From positions 744,001-808,000 of the forward strand of contig JABXIG010000003.1 in the NCBI GenBank assembly GCA_013373205.1: a stretch of DNA of 64,000 nt, read 5' to 3'. The position numbers and the translations under genes were made by a program. Under the pieces are notes generated by a model. The model saw only the letters and a program-made list of their open reading frames with translations, did not search any database and was not told the DNA's origin. Below are positions 45,196 to 54,586 of this stretch, one piece after another. Positions within the stretch are counted from its first letter, which is position 1; each line of letters begins with the position of its first letter. This DNA is from Methylocystaceae bacterium. Lineage in GTDB: Bacteria; Pseudomonadota; Alphaproteobacteria; Rhodospirillales; Terasakiellaceae.

Positions 45196-47494
45196 CTGTA
45201 ACCAACCTTAATGCTGTGTCCATTGGATCTTGTTGTTTGTTTTCACTTTCTACAGACGTTGCCTGTCCGTGTTGTTCAAATTCCGGGAAGTGCAGTTCAA
45301 CCACGGCCCCTCCTTGTTTACGGTCTTTCAGGGCAAGTTGTCCCTGATGTTCTTCCATAATCTTTTTTGAAATGGCCAAGCCTAATCCAGTCCCTTTGGT
45401 GCGAGTGGTCACGTAAGGGTCTGTCAAACGATCACGTTCTTCGTGTGGGAAGCCTTTACCATCGTCTTCGATTGTTAGGTGAAGTTCATCTTCTTGTTCT
45501 TTCGCAGTTATCGTGACAGATCCTAAGGGGCTTGGAAGACCATCGGGCAGATCATCTTCCGGATCGAGATCATATTTACCGTAAATGGCTTCTGTTGCAT
45601 TTTTGACCAGATTGGTCAAAAGGCGGGAAACTTGTTGACGGTCACATAATAAGGTGAGCTGTTTTTCGGGAAGATTCAGCGTGTAATTCACATTTGGACT
45701 GCGGTTCTTTTCCAGAAAGATGATTTCACCGCACAGTTCTGAAAGGTTTTCTGTTTTCAAGACCGGGCGTGGCATTCGGGCAAAGGACGAAAATTCATCG
45801 ACCATTTGTCGCATATCATCCACCTGACGAATGATTGTATCGGTGCACATAGAGAATGTGTCCGGGTCATTTTCAATATCTTTTAGATACTTACGCTTTA
45901 AACGTTCAGCTGATAATTGAATGGGCGTCAGCGGGTTTTTGATCTCGTGTGCGATCCGTCTTGCCACATTGGCCCAGGCGGCGCTGCGTTGGGCGCTTTG
46001 TAGTTCGGTAATATCATCAAATGTTAGTACAAACCCGATAATTTCATCATCTACCCACTCAGCAGCAATGCTGGCATTGATGATACGAACCTGACCATCA
46101 CGCAGGAGTTTGACTTCTGCCTGCGTAGGACGTTTGGGGTTTGACTTGGCCTGTTCAAATAAATCTTCCACTTCAGGCACGATATCTTTGATGTGCTGGC
46201 CTATCAGGTTCTGAATTTCTGTTTTAAAAAATAGACCGGAAAAACGGTTGGGCAGATGAATAATACCGATCCGGTCCAAACCAATGACGCCGGCTGTAAC
46301 CCCATCAAGGACCGTTTCTGTAAAGCGGTGTCGTTCAGCCAGTTCCCGGTTCGCTTCTATCAAGTCATGACGCTGGCTTTGCAGTTGTTCTGCCATGCGG
46401 TTAAAGGCACGTCCCATCATACCAATTTCATCCCCGCCATGGTCTTTGTTTACACGGGCGGCAAGGTCACCCTGTCTAATCCTTTCTGATGCTGAAATTA
46501 GGTCTGTCAGCGGGCGCACCATCTGGTTGGCAAATGTCATCCCCAACCAGGCGGCTGCGAGCAGCAGCATCAAAGCAATGATCAGGAAGATCATGATAAA
46601 GCTGATATGAATGCCTTCACGACGTTTTTCGAGCTCAGAATATTGTTGATAAGCTTTTTCTACTCGATCAATTGATCCAGTAATTTCTGGGGGAATGAAG
46701 CGACCTATAAAGAGGTATGTATCTATATAGTTTTCCAGCTTAACGACCGCACGTGCTCGATCATTTTGTGGTTCAAAGGTTACAACAACTTCGTTATTTC
46801 CTGCCCTTTCAAAGACTTCGTTGGATATTTTATCAAAGGAAAGGCTTAACGTTAGGGCGGTTCGGGCCAGAACGCGCCCCTGTCCATCCATTAAGGCGGC
46901 TTCGGCCAGATTATTGTCCTGGGCAAGTTTGTTCAGCTCGCGTTCCAAAAGGTAGCGTGAGCGCGATAGGTAAGCAGCATTACGGTTTAAACTATTGGCC
47001 AGTCCCAAAGCATCGATCTGAATGGTGCGCACATGTTCGTCACGATAGGCTTTGGCTACGGTTTGCGATGAGCTTAACGCCGTTGATACCCGTTCACTGA
47101 ACCAGGATTGCATACCCAAATTCAGATAAATCCCGGCAAAAATTGCAACCAAAATTGCGGGTGTAACAGCGAGCAGGCTAAAGAAAATGACCAGCTTGGT
47201 ATGCAGTTTTGAACCTGCGACCCCTTTTGTATGCTGGTTGCGTAATTTGACAATGCGCCGAATAATCAGCGTGCCCAGCAACAACAGCAGGACGGCATCC
47301 AGATAGATCAGGTTTAAGACCAGTGTCGGATTTGCCCCTTGTGGGCCTGAACTGGTCATTGCCACAAAGGTTGCTATGCCTGATAAAATCGTTGCAATCA
47401 CCAATACCAAAGCCAACCGTCGGCTGAGACGGTTACGTCTAACCCAGGTGATCAATTTGGACAGGCGGTCTGCATTGGATTTGGCAGTGGACAA
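45185..47494 (-). CDS. ntrY: Sensor histidine kinase NtrY
   Basis: The 769-residue membrane kinase has about four N-terminal transmembrane helices with a periplasmic domain between the third and fourth, HAMP (about 330-380), PAS (about 395-500), HisKA with [19 protein letters not shown], and a HATPase domain with GTGLGLAI. It partners NtrX. The start is TTG, supported by a strong AGGGGGA about 9 nt upstream; no nearby ATG fits. A 101-bp gap separates it from ntrC, containing a GTTGC/GCAAC hairpin. Confidence 0.95.
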   Translation of the reverse strand: MSTAKSNADRLSKLITWVRRNRLSRRLALVLVIATILSGIATFVAMTSSGPQGANPTLVLNLIYLDAVLLLLLGTLIIRRIVKLRNQHTKGVAGSKLHTKLVIFFSLLAVTPAILVAIFAGIYLNLGMQSWFSERVSTALSSSQTVAKAYRDEHVRTIQIDALGLANSLNRNAAYLSRSRYLLERELNKLAQDNNLAEAALMDGQGRVLARTALTLSLSFDKISNEVFERAGNNEVVVTFEPQNDRARAVVKLENYIDTYLFIGRFIPPEITGSIDRVEKAYQQYSELEKRREGIHISFIMIFLIIALMLLLAAAWLGMTFANQMVRPLTDLISASERIRQGDLAARVNKDHGGDEIGMMGRAFNRMAEQLQSQRHDLIEANRELAERHRFTETVLDGVTAGVIGLDRIGIIHLPNRFSGLFFKTEIQNLIGQHIKDIVPEVEDLFEQAKSNPKRPTQAEVKLLRDGQVRIINASIAAEWVDDEIIGFVLTFDDITELQSAQRSAAWANVARRIAHEIKNPLTPIQLSAERLKRKYLKDIENDPDTFSMCTDTIIRQVDDMRQMVDEFSSFARMPRPVLKTENLSELCGEIIFLEKNRSPNVNYTLNLPEKQLTLLCDRQQVSRLLTNLVKNATEAIYGKYDLDPEDDLPDGLPSPLGSVTITAKEQEDELHLTIEDDGKGFPHEERDRLTDPYVTTRTKGTGLGLAISKKIMEEHQGQLALKDRKQGGAVVELHFPEFEQHGQATSVESENKQQDPMDTALRLVTDGA

Positions 47495-47595
47495 AAAGAA
47501 ATCCCCCTACTTTGAGGCCATTTTCCAAGTATTGTCCAAGGAGTTTAGTCGATTGTGTTGCAAAGAAGCAACAGTTGTTCCATGCCAATTATAAT

Positions 47596-49044
47596 TTATT
47601 TTCCTGCATTTTTTGTGATGGGGATATTTAGTTCGCGTATTTTTTTACGAAGGGTATTTCTATTCAACCCTAATACCTGCGCAGATTTAATTTGATTACC
47701 ATTGGTCGCTTCCAAAGTCATTGAAATCAAAGGTCTTTCTAGTTCTTTCAAAACGCGGTCATAAAGTCCGGCAGGCGGGAGGCTGTCCCCATGGGCGTCA
47801 AAATAGGACCGCAAGTGTCTTTCAACGGTGGCCGATAGGTTATCCGGGTCGGTTTCCCCGCCCCCGTTTGCACTTTGAGCATTCAGTTCAGCCAATTCCT
47901 GCTGGATGACTTCCAGTGTGATGGTTTCTTGTGAATAAAGGGCTGCCAAACGGCGCACAACATTTTCTAGTTCGCGTACGTTTCCAGGCCAGTTGTGTTG
48001 TTTTAAACGTTCAAGTGCAGGGCCTTCGATCGTTTTCCAAGGCAGGCCCTCTTCTGCAACGAGACTAAGGAAATGGTTTGCCAGTTCCGGGATGTCTTCA
48101 GTGCGTTCACGAAGCGGGGGCAAGCGAATGGGCACAACGTTCAGGCGATAATATAAATCCTCGCGGAACAGCCCCTGACGGATCAAACTACGTAAATCCC
48201 TGTGTGTGGCTGCGACAATACGGACATTGGCCTTGATCGGAGTGGAGCCACCGACTGTGGTATATTCGCCTTCCTGCAAAACGCGTAACAAACGGGTCTG
48301 GGCTTCTGCGGGCATGTCCCCGATTTCATCGAGAAAGAGTGTCCCGCCTTCGGCTTGTTCAAAGCGCCCTGATTTACGATTGGTGGCCCCAGTGAACGAT
48401 CCTTTTTCATGACCAAAAAGTTCACTTTCAATCAGTTCTTTCGGGATGGCAGCCATATTAAGGGCGACAAAGCTACCGTTGCGGCGTTTGCCGTAATCAT
48501 GAAGGGCGCGCGCAACCAGTTCTTTACCGGTGCCTGACTCCCCTGTGATCATTACAGACAGATCGGTGCCCATCAGGCGGGCGAGTGTGCGATAAATATC
48601 CTGCATGGCCGCAGAACGTCCGATCAGCGGCAGTTCTTCTTCCATATCATCATCTTGAACGGCTGCGGGTTTGCACGGTTGTGGGGTTTCCAGTGCTCGT
48701 TTCACAACGGACAAAAGTTCGTTTAAATCAAATGGCTTAGGAAGATATTCGAAAGCGCCACGTTCAGTAGCCCGAACGGCCGTCATCAAGGTGTTTTGTG
48801 CACTCATGACAATGCAGCGCAGCTCGGGTCGAATTTTTTTGATACGTGGGATCAAATCCAGTCCGTTTTCATCGGGCATAACCACATCGGTGATGACCAG
48901 ATCACCCTGTCCTTCGCTGACCCATCTCCAGAGGGTCGAGGCATTGCCTGTGAGCTGGACTTCATACCCTGCCCGCCCTAGCGCCTGATTAAGTACGGTG
49001 CGAATGGCTGCGTCGTCGTCAGCAACGAGGATGGTAGCGCTCAT
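47596..49044 (-). CDS. ntrC: Nitrogen regulation response regulator NtrC
   Basis: The 482-residue sigma-54 activator has a receiver (Asp53), an AAA+ domain with Walker A GESGTGKE at 168-175 and the loop GSFTGA at 215-220, and a C-terminal Fis helix-turn-helix ([20 protein letters not shown]). The loop is GSFTGA rather than the textbook GAFTGA, a conservative change in a residue contacting sigma-54. Its start overlaps the ntrB stop (ATGA). Confidence 0.96.
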   Translation of the reverse strand: MSATILVADDDAAIRTVLNQALGRAGYEVQLTGNASTLWRWVSEGQGDLVITDVVMPDENGLDLIPRIKKIRPELRCIVMSAQNTLMTAVRATERGAFEYLPKPFDLNELLSVVKRALETPQPCKPAAVQDDDMEEELPLIGRSAAMQDIYRTLARLMGTDLSVMITGESGTGKELVARALHDYGKRRNGSFVALNMAAIPKELIESELFGHEKGSFTGATNRKSGRFEQAEGGTLFLDEIGDMPAEAQTRLLRVLQEGEYTTVGGSTPIKANVRIVAATHRDLRSLIRQGLFREDLYYRLNVVPIRLPPLRERTEDIPELANHFLSLVAEEGLPWKTIEGPALERLKQHNWPGNVRELENVVRRLAALYSQETITLEVIQQELAELNAQSANGGGETDPDNLSATVERHLRSYFDAHGDSLPPAGLYDRVLKELERPLISMTLEATNGNQIKSAQVLGLNRNTLRKKIRELNIPITKNAGK

Positions 49045-50162
49045 GATGCATTTTCCTTACCGGACCGCAAGGGACCGTGTTGTTTTTCTGAATACATGGG
49101 TAACATAATGCGAAAGATGGTTTTACGGGATTCGCTTTCGCATTCAATTAAACCGCCATGGTCGCCAATCATTTTAGCAACCAGAGCAAGGCCAAGGCCG
49201 CTGCCTTTGGCTTTGGTGGTGACAAAAGGTTCAAAAAGCTGATTTCTCAGGTCATCCGGTATGCCGGGACCATTATCCTGAATAGAAATCATCAAAGGCA
49301 GGTGTACCCGGGTGTTGGAACCGGGAACTGCCAGGCGAACGCCATGTTGATAGGCGCTGGTCAGAATGATTTCTGCATTGTCCTGAACGGCTGCTTCGCA
49401 TGCGTTTTTAACTAAATTCAGAACAATTTGGATGAGGTTGTCCTTGTTGCCAAAGACAGGTGGCAGCGAGGGGTCGTAATTTTCTATAAAGCGGACGTGT
49501 TTGCCAAAGCCATTTTGGGCCAATTGTCGCACATGTTCCAATACCTGGTGAATATTGACCGCTTCACGTTTGATCGGTCGACCATCTGAGAAAGATTCCA
49601 TGCGATCCACCAAAGCGCAAATCCGGTCTGTTTCATCGGTGATTAAACGGGTCAGCCCTTTATCATCTTCACTGGCCGTACTTTCCAATAGCTGGGCAGC
49701 GCCGCGAATACCGGATAAGGGGTTTTTAATTTCATGAGCCAGCATCGCAGACATGGCGGTAATCGTACGCGCGGCTGAGCGATGTTTAAGTTGACGTGCA
49801 ATTTGGTCTGCTAGTGATCGTTTTGCCAGACTCAGGATGATCAGGGATGGGTCTTCTACCAAGGGGGCGGCAAAGGCGTTGACCAGATGTTTGCCAAGAC
49901 GCGGGGTTTCAATCGTGATGCCGTTTTCTGAAACATTGGCCTGGTCGTTTTGTGCTTGGTGTATCAATGCGATGACCGGGCTGTCATGGGGGATGAATTC
50001 GTTAATTCTGCGTCCTTTCAGGTAAGGCGCGCTGGCTTGAAGGAGTTGTTCTCCACTGGTGTTGACAAAGCGAATGATATCATCTGGATCAATGACAAAA
50101 ACACAGGCTGCAACGGAATTTAAGATTACTTCCCCATCAAAGGAGACCGGCTTCTTTGGCAT
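49041..50162 (-). CDS. ntrB: Nitrogen regulation sensor kinase NtrB
   Basis: The 373-residue soluble kinase controls NtrC in response to PII. It has an N-terminal PAS (about 10-120), HisKA with the phospho-acceptor in [20 protein letters not shown], and a HATPase domain ([20 protein letters not shown]). There is no membrane segment. It starts 3 bp after dusB and overlaps ntrC. Confidence 0.96.
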   Translation of the reverse strand: MPKKPVSFDGEVILNSVAACVFVIDPDDIIRFVNTSGEQLLQASAPYLKGRRINEFIPHDSPVIALIHQAQNDQANVSENGITIETPRLGKHLVNAFAAPLVEDPSLIILSLAKRSLADQIARQLKHRSAARTITAMSAMLAHEIKNPLSGIRGAAQLLESTASEDDKGLTRLITDETDRICALVDRMESFSDGRPIKREAVNIHQVLEHVRQLAQNGFGKHVRFIENYDPSLPPVFGNKDNLIQIVLNLVKNACEAAVQDNAEIILTSAYQHGVRLAVPGSNTRVHLPLMISIQDNGPGIPDDLRNQLFEPFVTTKAKGSGLGLALVAKMIGDHGGLIECESESRKTIFRIMLPMYSEKQHGPLRSGKENAS

Positions 50163-50165
50163 TTT

Positions 50166-51161
50166 TTAGGCCGCCTTTCGTTCTATATTGTCATCATAAA
50201 AGTCACGGATACGTTTTTTTACATCATCGGGGTTGGCCAGTTTCATAATGTCATTTCGAAAATGAACAGCCCCTGTTAAGCCCTTACAATACCAGCTTAA
50301 ATGTTTTCGGGCATGGCGCACGCCGACATGTTCGCCATAATGGGCCAGCATGTCGTCATAATGGTCGAGAACACAATCGCGCTGTGTGGCCAAATCCGGC
50401 TGTTCCATGCGTTCACCTGTTGCCAGATAATGCATGATTTCTTTTAGAAACCACGGTCTTCCATAGGCACCGCGCCCTACCATGACCCCATCAACACCGC
50501 TTTGTTCAAAAAGTTGGTCCACATCTTCAAGGCTTAAGATATCCCCATTACCAATGACTGGGATATTCAACGCTTGCTTGATAGGGGCAATGGCAGCCCA
50601 GTCGGCTTGTCCGCCATACATTTGATCACGTGTGCGGCCATGGATAGTGACACAGGAAAGGCCAGCATCTTCTGCCATTTTGGCTAAAGTCAGTGCATTG
50701 CGGCTGTCATTATCCCACCCTAAGCGCATTTTGACTGTGACAGGGACATTAACCGCGTCTTTGACGGCGCGCATAATATCGCCTGCCAGCTTTTCATTAC
50801 GCATCAGGGCTGAGCCTGCATAGGATTTAACGACTTTTTTAACAGGGCATCCCATATTGATGTCTATGATATCGGCCCCACGCGCTTCGTTCATACGTGC
50901 GGCTTCGGCCATGACATCGGGTTCGGTTCCGGCGAGTTGAACGGCAATGGGGTTTTCATCCTGGCAAGGGGTGGCCATTTTTCTGGTTTTTTCAGACGCA
51001 CGAAGCATTTCCTTACTGGCAATCATCTCTGAAACCACAAGGCCGGCGCCAAACTTTTTTACTAGCTTGCGAAAGGGCATGTCGGTGACGCCGGACATGG
51101 GGGCAAGGATAACAGGGCTTTCTAAATCGATGGAACCGATACGCATTGACTGTTTTTTCAT
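50166..51161 (-). CDS. dusB: tRNA-dihydrouridine synthase DusB
   Basis: This flavin enzyme reduces uridine to dihydrouridine in tRNA. The 331-residue protein has the TIM-barrel start [19 protein letters not shown], the catalytic Cys in [20 protein letters not shown], and [12 protein letters not shown]. In alphaproteobacteria it is the nifR3 gene heading the ntrBC operon, as here. ATG 51161 is used; a TTG one codon earlier is unlikely. Confidence 0.96.
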   Translation of the reverse strand: MKKQSMRIGSIDLESPVILAPMSGVTDMPFRKLVKKFGAGLVVSEMIASKEMLRASEKTRKMATPCQDENPIAVQLAGTEPDVMAEAARMNEARGADIIDINMGCPVKKVVKSYAGSALMRNEKLAGDIMRAVKDAVNVPVTVKMRLGWDNDSRNALTLAKMAEDAGLSCVTIHGRTRDQMYGGQADWAAIAPIKQALNIPVIGNGDILSLEDVDQLFEQSGVDGVMVGRGAYGRPWFLKEIMHYLATGERMEQPDLATQRDCVLDHYDDMLAHYGEHVGVRHARKHLSWYCKGLTGAVHFRNDIMKLANPDDVKKRIRDFYDDNIERKAA

Positions 51162-51296
51162 CAAGATAAATATATGCCTAAGTTATAGGCATGGTTTAAA
51201 AGTCATGCAAAGTAAAAAAGTGTTCTCTTGGCAAAAAGTGCTAAAATTTAGGCAAAATTTCAAAATGCTGAAAAAGATAGCAATTTATGTACAGAG

Positions 51297-52103
51297 TTAC
51301 GCCATCATCACGTCGGTGACAAACCGTACACCAAGGAATCCAAGACTTAAAAGCAGATAAGCGACAAGGACAACGCGCGTGGCTTTACGCCCCCTCACAC
51401 CGCTTTGATAATGGGCAAAAAGCAGGCCTGCGATTGCAACGAAGGCAGAAATGGAAAAGAGGGTTTTATGATCTAATGTTAGAAGTTGGCCTGTTTCCAT
51501 GAAGGTCAGCCCGATACCTGAAAGAAGGTCAAGACCTAGAATGACTTCGCAGGCAATTAAAAGGCTCACAAGCAGGTTTTCACTATCAATGACCGAGGGC
51601 AGCATGCGGGTCAGTTTAGTGGGACGTTTTTTCTTTAAAGCACGTTCCACCAAAAAGGCGCTGAGGGCTGCAATAGCGGCGATTGTGGCAAGCGCATAGG
51701 TAAAGATCGAGATGGCAATATGAACCATGATCCAGTTGTTGATGGGACCTTCCTCATCAAGAGGATGTCCGGGGAAGGCCTGCCATAACATCGCCCACAG
51801 CCCCATCAAAGCGAGGTATGGCATCAATAACGGTGTTAGGCGCCAAGCCAGACGGCTTAAGCCACAAGTGATTGTAAAGGCGATAACGCTGGCAGATACC
51901 GTCACCCAGATGGCAAGAGAAAAAGATGTACGCCATTCCCCTGAATAATGACTAAGAGTCCAGCTACATGATCCTGCAATGGCAACGGCCATCAAAGACC
52001 AGAAGGTGCCCCCCTGCCCTTTGGGTTCTTTAATGAAATAAACGGCGGGTAAAGCCAAAGCCAAAACCGCACTGAAACTGAAAACCATGGACTCTATCAT
52101 CAT
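51297..52103 (-). CDS. Cytochrome c biogenesis CcsA/YpjD-like membrane protein
   Basis: The polytopic inner-membrane protein (about eight hydrophobic segments) contains the CcsA-family region WIMVHIAISIFTYALATIA and the C-terminal HYQSGVRGRKA, related to the heme-handling segment of CcsA/CcmC. Its length (268 residues) matches the YpjD/CorE subgroup, whose role is less clear. The start is uncertain: ATG 52103, 52100 or 52088. A longer frame from 52181 would overlap the divergent ispDF start and is rejected. Confidence 0.85.
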   Translation of the reverse strand: MMIESMVFSFSAVLALALPAVYFIKEPKGQGGTFWSLMAVAIAGSCSWTLSHYSGEWRTSFSLAIWVTVSASVIAFTITCGLSRLAWRLTPLLMPYLALMGLWAMLWQAFPGHPLDEEGPINNWIMVHIAISIFTYALATIAAIAALSAFLVERALKKKRPTKLTRMLPSVIDSENLLVSLLIACEVILGLDLLSGIGLTFMETGQLLTLDHKTLFSISAFVAIAGLLFAHYQSGVRGRKATRVVLVAYLLLSLGFLGVRFVTDVMMA

Positions 52104-52179
52104 GCCAGTATCTAGCCTTATGTGGTCAAAGGATGCAATAGCTATTGTCTCTTGCTTTGCACCTCGGTATGAAGAAGTC

Positions 52180-53325
52180 ATGAAATCAATTTATGCCATT
52201 ATTGTTGCTGCAGGCCGTGGAAGACGGTTTGGTGGGGATTTACCCAAGCAATATTGTATGTTGGGTCAAGATCCAGTCTTGCGTCATACGGTTCGTGTTT
52301 TTTTAGAACATCCAAAAATTGCCGGCGTACGGGTTCTGATCCATCCTGATGATCAGGATTTATACGAATCGGCTTGTGGGGACCTTGATATTCTGCCTTG
52401 TGCTTTTGGCGGGGCGACACGACAGGACTCGGTGCGTAAAGGTTTGGAAAGTTTTGTTGATTTAAAACCTGATATGGTTCTTGTCCATGACGCGGCCCGC
52501 CCTTTTGTCAGTCACGATGTGATTGACCGGGTGATTGGGGTAACATCAACAGGCGTCGGTGTCATTGCGGCTGTTAAAGTTGCTGATACGATCAAGCGCG
52601 AAGTAGACGGTTTATGCGGTGAAACAGTAGATCGCACTGATTTATGGCGGGCCCAAACGCCGCAAGGTTTCATGTTTGACGATATTTTTTCTGCACATGA
52701 AAAGTTAAAGGGGCAGGAACTGACCGATGACGCTGCCTTGATGGAAGCGGTTGGAAAATCGGTTAAATTTGTCGATGGTCATGAAGATAACTTTAAAATC
52801 ACGACCCAAAGTGATTTGGTACAGGCCCATAGGATGATTGAGAAAATGACAGAGTTTCGAACAGGCAGTGGTTTTGATGTGCATCGTTTTTGCACAGGCG
52901 ATCACGTAACTTTATGTGGGATCAAAGTCCCGCATGACTATGGCCTTGCGGGACATTCTGATGCGGATGTGGCCCTACATGCCTTAACAGACGCAATTTT
53001 GGGTGCAATTGCTGAAGGGGATATCGGAAGCCATTTCCCCCCCAGTGATAATCAATGGAAGGGCGCATCATCTGATCGGTTTTTGATTAAAGCTTGCGAA
53101 TTGGTGGCTGAAAAAGGCGGATCATTGGTGAATGTGGATCTAACCCTTATATGTGAACGCCCTAAGATCGGCCCCTATCGTGATGCAATGCGTCAGAAAA
53201 TCGCGGAAATTATAGGGCTTTCGCTGGACCGGGTGAGTGTTAAAGGCACCACGACCGAGAAATTGGGGTTTACCGGACGTTCCGAAGGAATTGCGGCACA
53301 GGCAGTCGTATCTGTGAAGATGTAG
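52180..53325 (+). CDS. ispDF: Bifunctional IspD-IspF (MEP cytidylyltransferase / MEcPP synthase)
   Basis: Two non-consecutive MEP-pathway steps of isoprenoid synthesis are joined in one 381-residue protein. Residues 1-220 are IspD (IIVAAGRGRRFGGDLPKQY, VLVHDAARPFVS). Residues 225-381 are IspF (FDVHRF metal site, LAGHSDADVALHALTDAILG, KGTTTEKLGFTGRSEGIAA). ATG 52180 is chosen for GAAGAAG upstream and the correct IspD start. The fusion is common in alphaproteobacteria. Downstream no clear terminator is visible before convergent cutA. Confidence 0.97.
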   Translation: MKSIYAIIVAAGRGRRFGGDLPKQYCMLGQDPVLRHTVRVFLEHPKIAGVRVLIHPDDQDLYESACGDLDILPCAFGGATRQDSVRKGLESFVDLKPDMVLVHDAARPFVSHDVIDRVIGVTSTGVGVIAAVKVADTIKREVDGLCGETVDRTDLWRAQTPQGFMFDDIFSAHEKLKGQELTDDAALMEAVGKSVKFVDGHEDNFKITTQSDLVQAHRMIEKMTEFRTGSGFDVHRFCTGDHVTLCGIKVPHDYGLAGHSDADVALHALTDAILGAIAEGDIGSHFPPSDNQWKGASSDRFLIKACELVAEKGGSLVNVDLTLICERPKIGPYRDAMRQKIAEIIGLSLDRVSVKGTTTEKLGFTGRSEGIAAQAVVSVKM

Positions 53326-53393
53326 GTTATTGTCTTCATGCGCTTACAGGAATATGATTTTTTATCACGGACCCGAAATGTATTGGCTGCTAA

Positions 53394-53717
53394 TTAGCCC
53401 AATTTTTGGCATTCATTCCCTACCCATTTGAGAAAATCTTCATTGCCATTTTCGATGGGTGTGGTGAGGATTGCGGGGCAGTCGTAGCTGTGCATTTCTT
53501 TTACCCGCTTAACGACTCCGTCAATATTTTCTGCTGTTGTTTTGGCGAAAAATGCAGTTTCACGATCTTCCTGAACAGCATCGTTCCACCAATATAAGGA
53601 TTGGATTTCGCCCAGGATATTAACACAGGCGACCAGGCGGTTGCGGACCAAATCCTGTGCAATTGTGCGTGCTTCATCCGTGTTGGCGCAAGTGACGTAA
53701 ACCAAATGTATTTGCAT
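53394..53717 (-). CDS. cutA: Divalent-cation tolerance protein CutA
   Basis: The 107-residue trimeric ferredoxin-like-fold protein has the family pattern VYVTCANTDEARTIA, LVACVNILGEIQSLYWW, and EMHSYDCPAILTTPIENGN. It is linked to copper tolerance in E. coli, though the molecular role is debated. It is convergent with ispDF. Confidence 0.96.
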   Translation of the reverse strand: MQIHLVYVTCANTDEARTIAQDLVRNRLVACVNILGEIQSLYWWNDAVQEDRETAFFAKTTAENIDGVVKRVKEMHSYDCPAILTTPIENGNEDFLKWVGNECQKLG

Positions 53718-53835
53718 GATAGTCTTCTGTGATTGTAGGTTTTATGCGTGCCGTTTCATGGTCGTTATGTATAAGGCTTGGCGTTTTTGAAATTTCACAT
53801 TACCCTTTTCACATCCCTGACGAAATCAAAATGAG

Positions 53836-54117
53836 ATGATTATGACCCAGGACAGTGATGATAAAGAATTCGATCATGATGGCATAAAACCATCCCCCTC
53901 ACAACGCAAGTGGCTGGAACGGGGGCTGGCTCAACCCGGTGGCAAGTTGCCTCTGTTTGATGAGTATGGCCAGCAGGTTAATATCCAAACGGTGAAAAGC
54001 TGCATCCGAAATGGTTGGGCTGAACCATGGTTTTCAAATCCATTAAAACCGGACTGGCTGGTGTGTAAACTGACGGAGTTAGGACAAGAGGTTTTAGAGG
54101 ATGAAGTTAATGAATGA
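53836..54117 (+). CDS. Small hypothetical protein, winged-helix-like
   Basis: The 93-residue product (ATG 53836, or 53842) has an acidic N-terminus, then SPSQRKWLERGLAQPGGKLP, an alternation that looks like a winged helix, and PWFSNPLKPDWLVCKLTELG. I recall similar small proteins in related Rhodospirillales but no assigned function. It is divergent from cutA. Confidence 0.7.
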   Translation: MIMTQDSDDKEFDHDGIKPSPSQRKWLERGLAQPGGKLPLFDEYGQQVNIQTVKSCIRNGWAEPWFSNPLKPDWLVCKLTELGQEVLEDEVNE

Positions 54118-54255
54118 TGTAGTAATATACAATTATACAAAATAATAATGTTTATACGATCTTGAAAACCATTAATTCGTAATCGATTCAATTTTATCTA
54201 ATTTTTGCGCAATCTAACTGCATCCGAAGTTTTTTTGCGACTGTGTGAGAAATTT

Positions 54256-54549
54256 ATGCCTGAAAAATCATCTGAAAAGACTGTTTATGTCTGTACCAAT
54301 CGCCGTTTCAGCCTCGACAGCCCCTCTTGCGCCATACGGGGTAGCGAAAAGACATTAGAGCTCTTAAAGCAGGAGATGGTAAAACGTGAATTGTCCTACC
54401 CTATTGAAAAGACAATATGTTTAGGACAATGTACCTTTGGTCCAGCCATTCGCGTTGCACCCGGTGGGGAGTTTTTTCTAGGGGCAAAGCCTGCTAAAAT
54501 CGATGAAATTATGGATTGGCTGGTCAACGAAATGGGCAAAGAAGATTAG
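54256..54549 (+). CDS. Thioredoxin-like (2Fe-2S) ferredoxin domain protein
   Basis: The 97-residue protein has four Cys in the order expected for a thioredoxin-fold 2Fe-2S ferredoxin: YVCTN, SPSC, then CLGQC, with the fold landmark FGPAIRVAPGGEFF. It is a cytoplasmic electron carrier of unknown partner. ATG 54256 is used because an upstream in-frame non-ATG start at 54205 lies in AT-rich intergenic sequence and lacks a ribosome site. Confidence 0.87.
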   Translation: MPEKSSEKTVYVCTNRRFSLDSPSCAIRGSEKTLELLKQEMVKRELSYPIEKTICLGQCTFGPAIRVAPGGEFFLGAKPAKIDEIMDWLVNEMGKED

Positions 54550-54586
54550 GCCAGATCAACCTTGTGAAATCAATTTCTCGCTTGGA

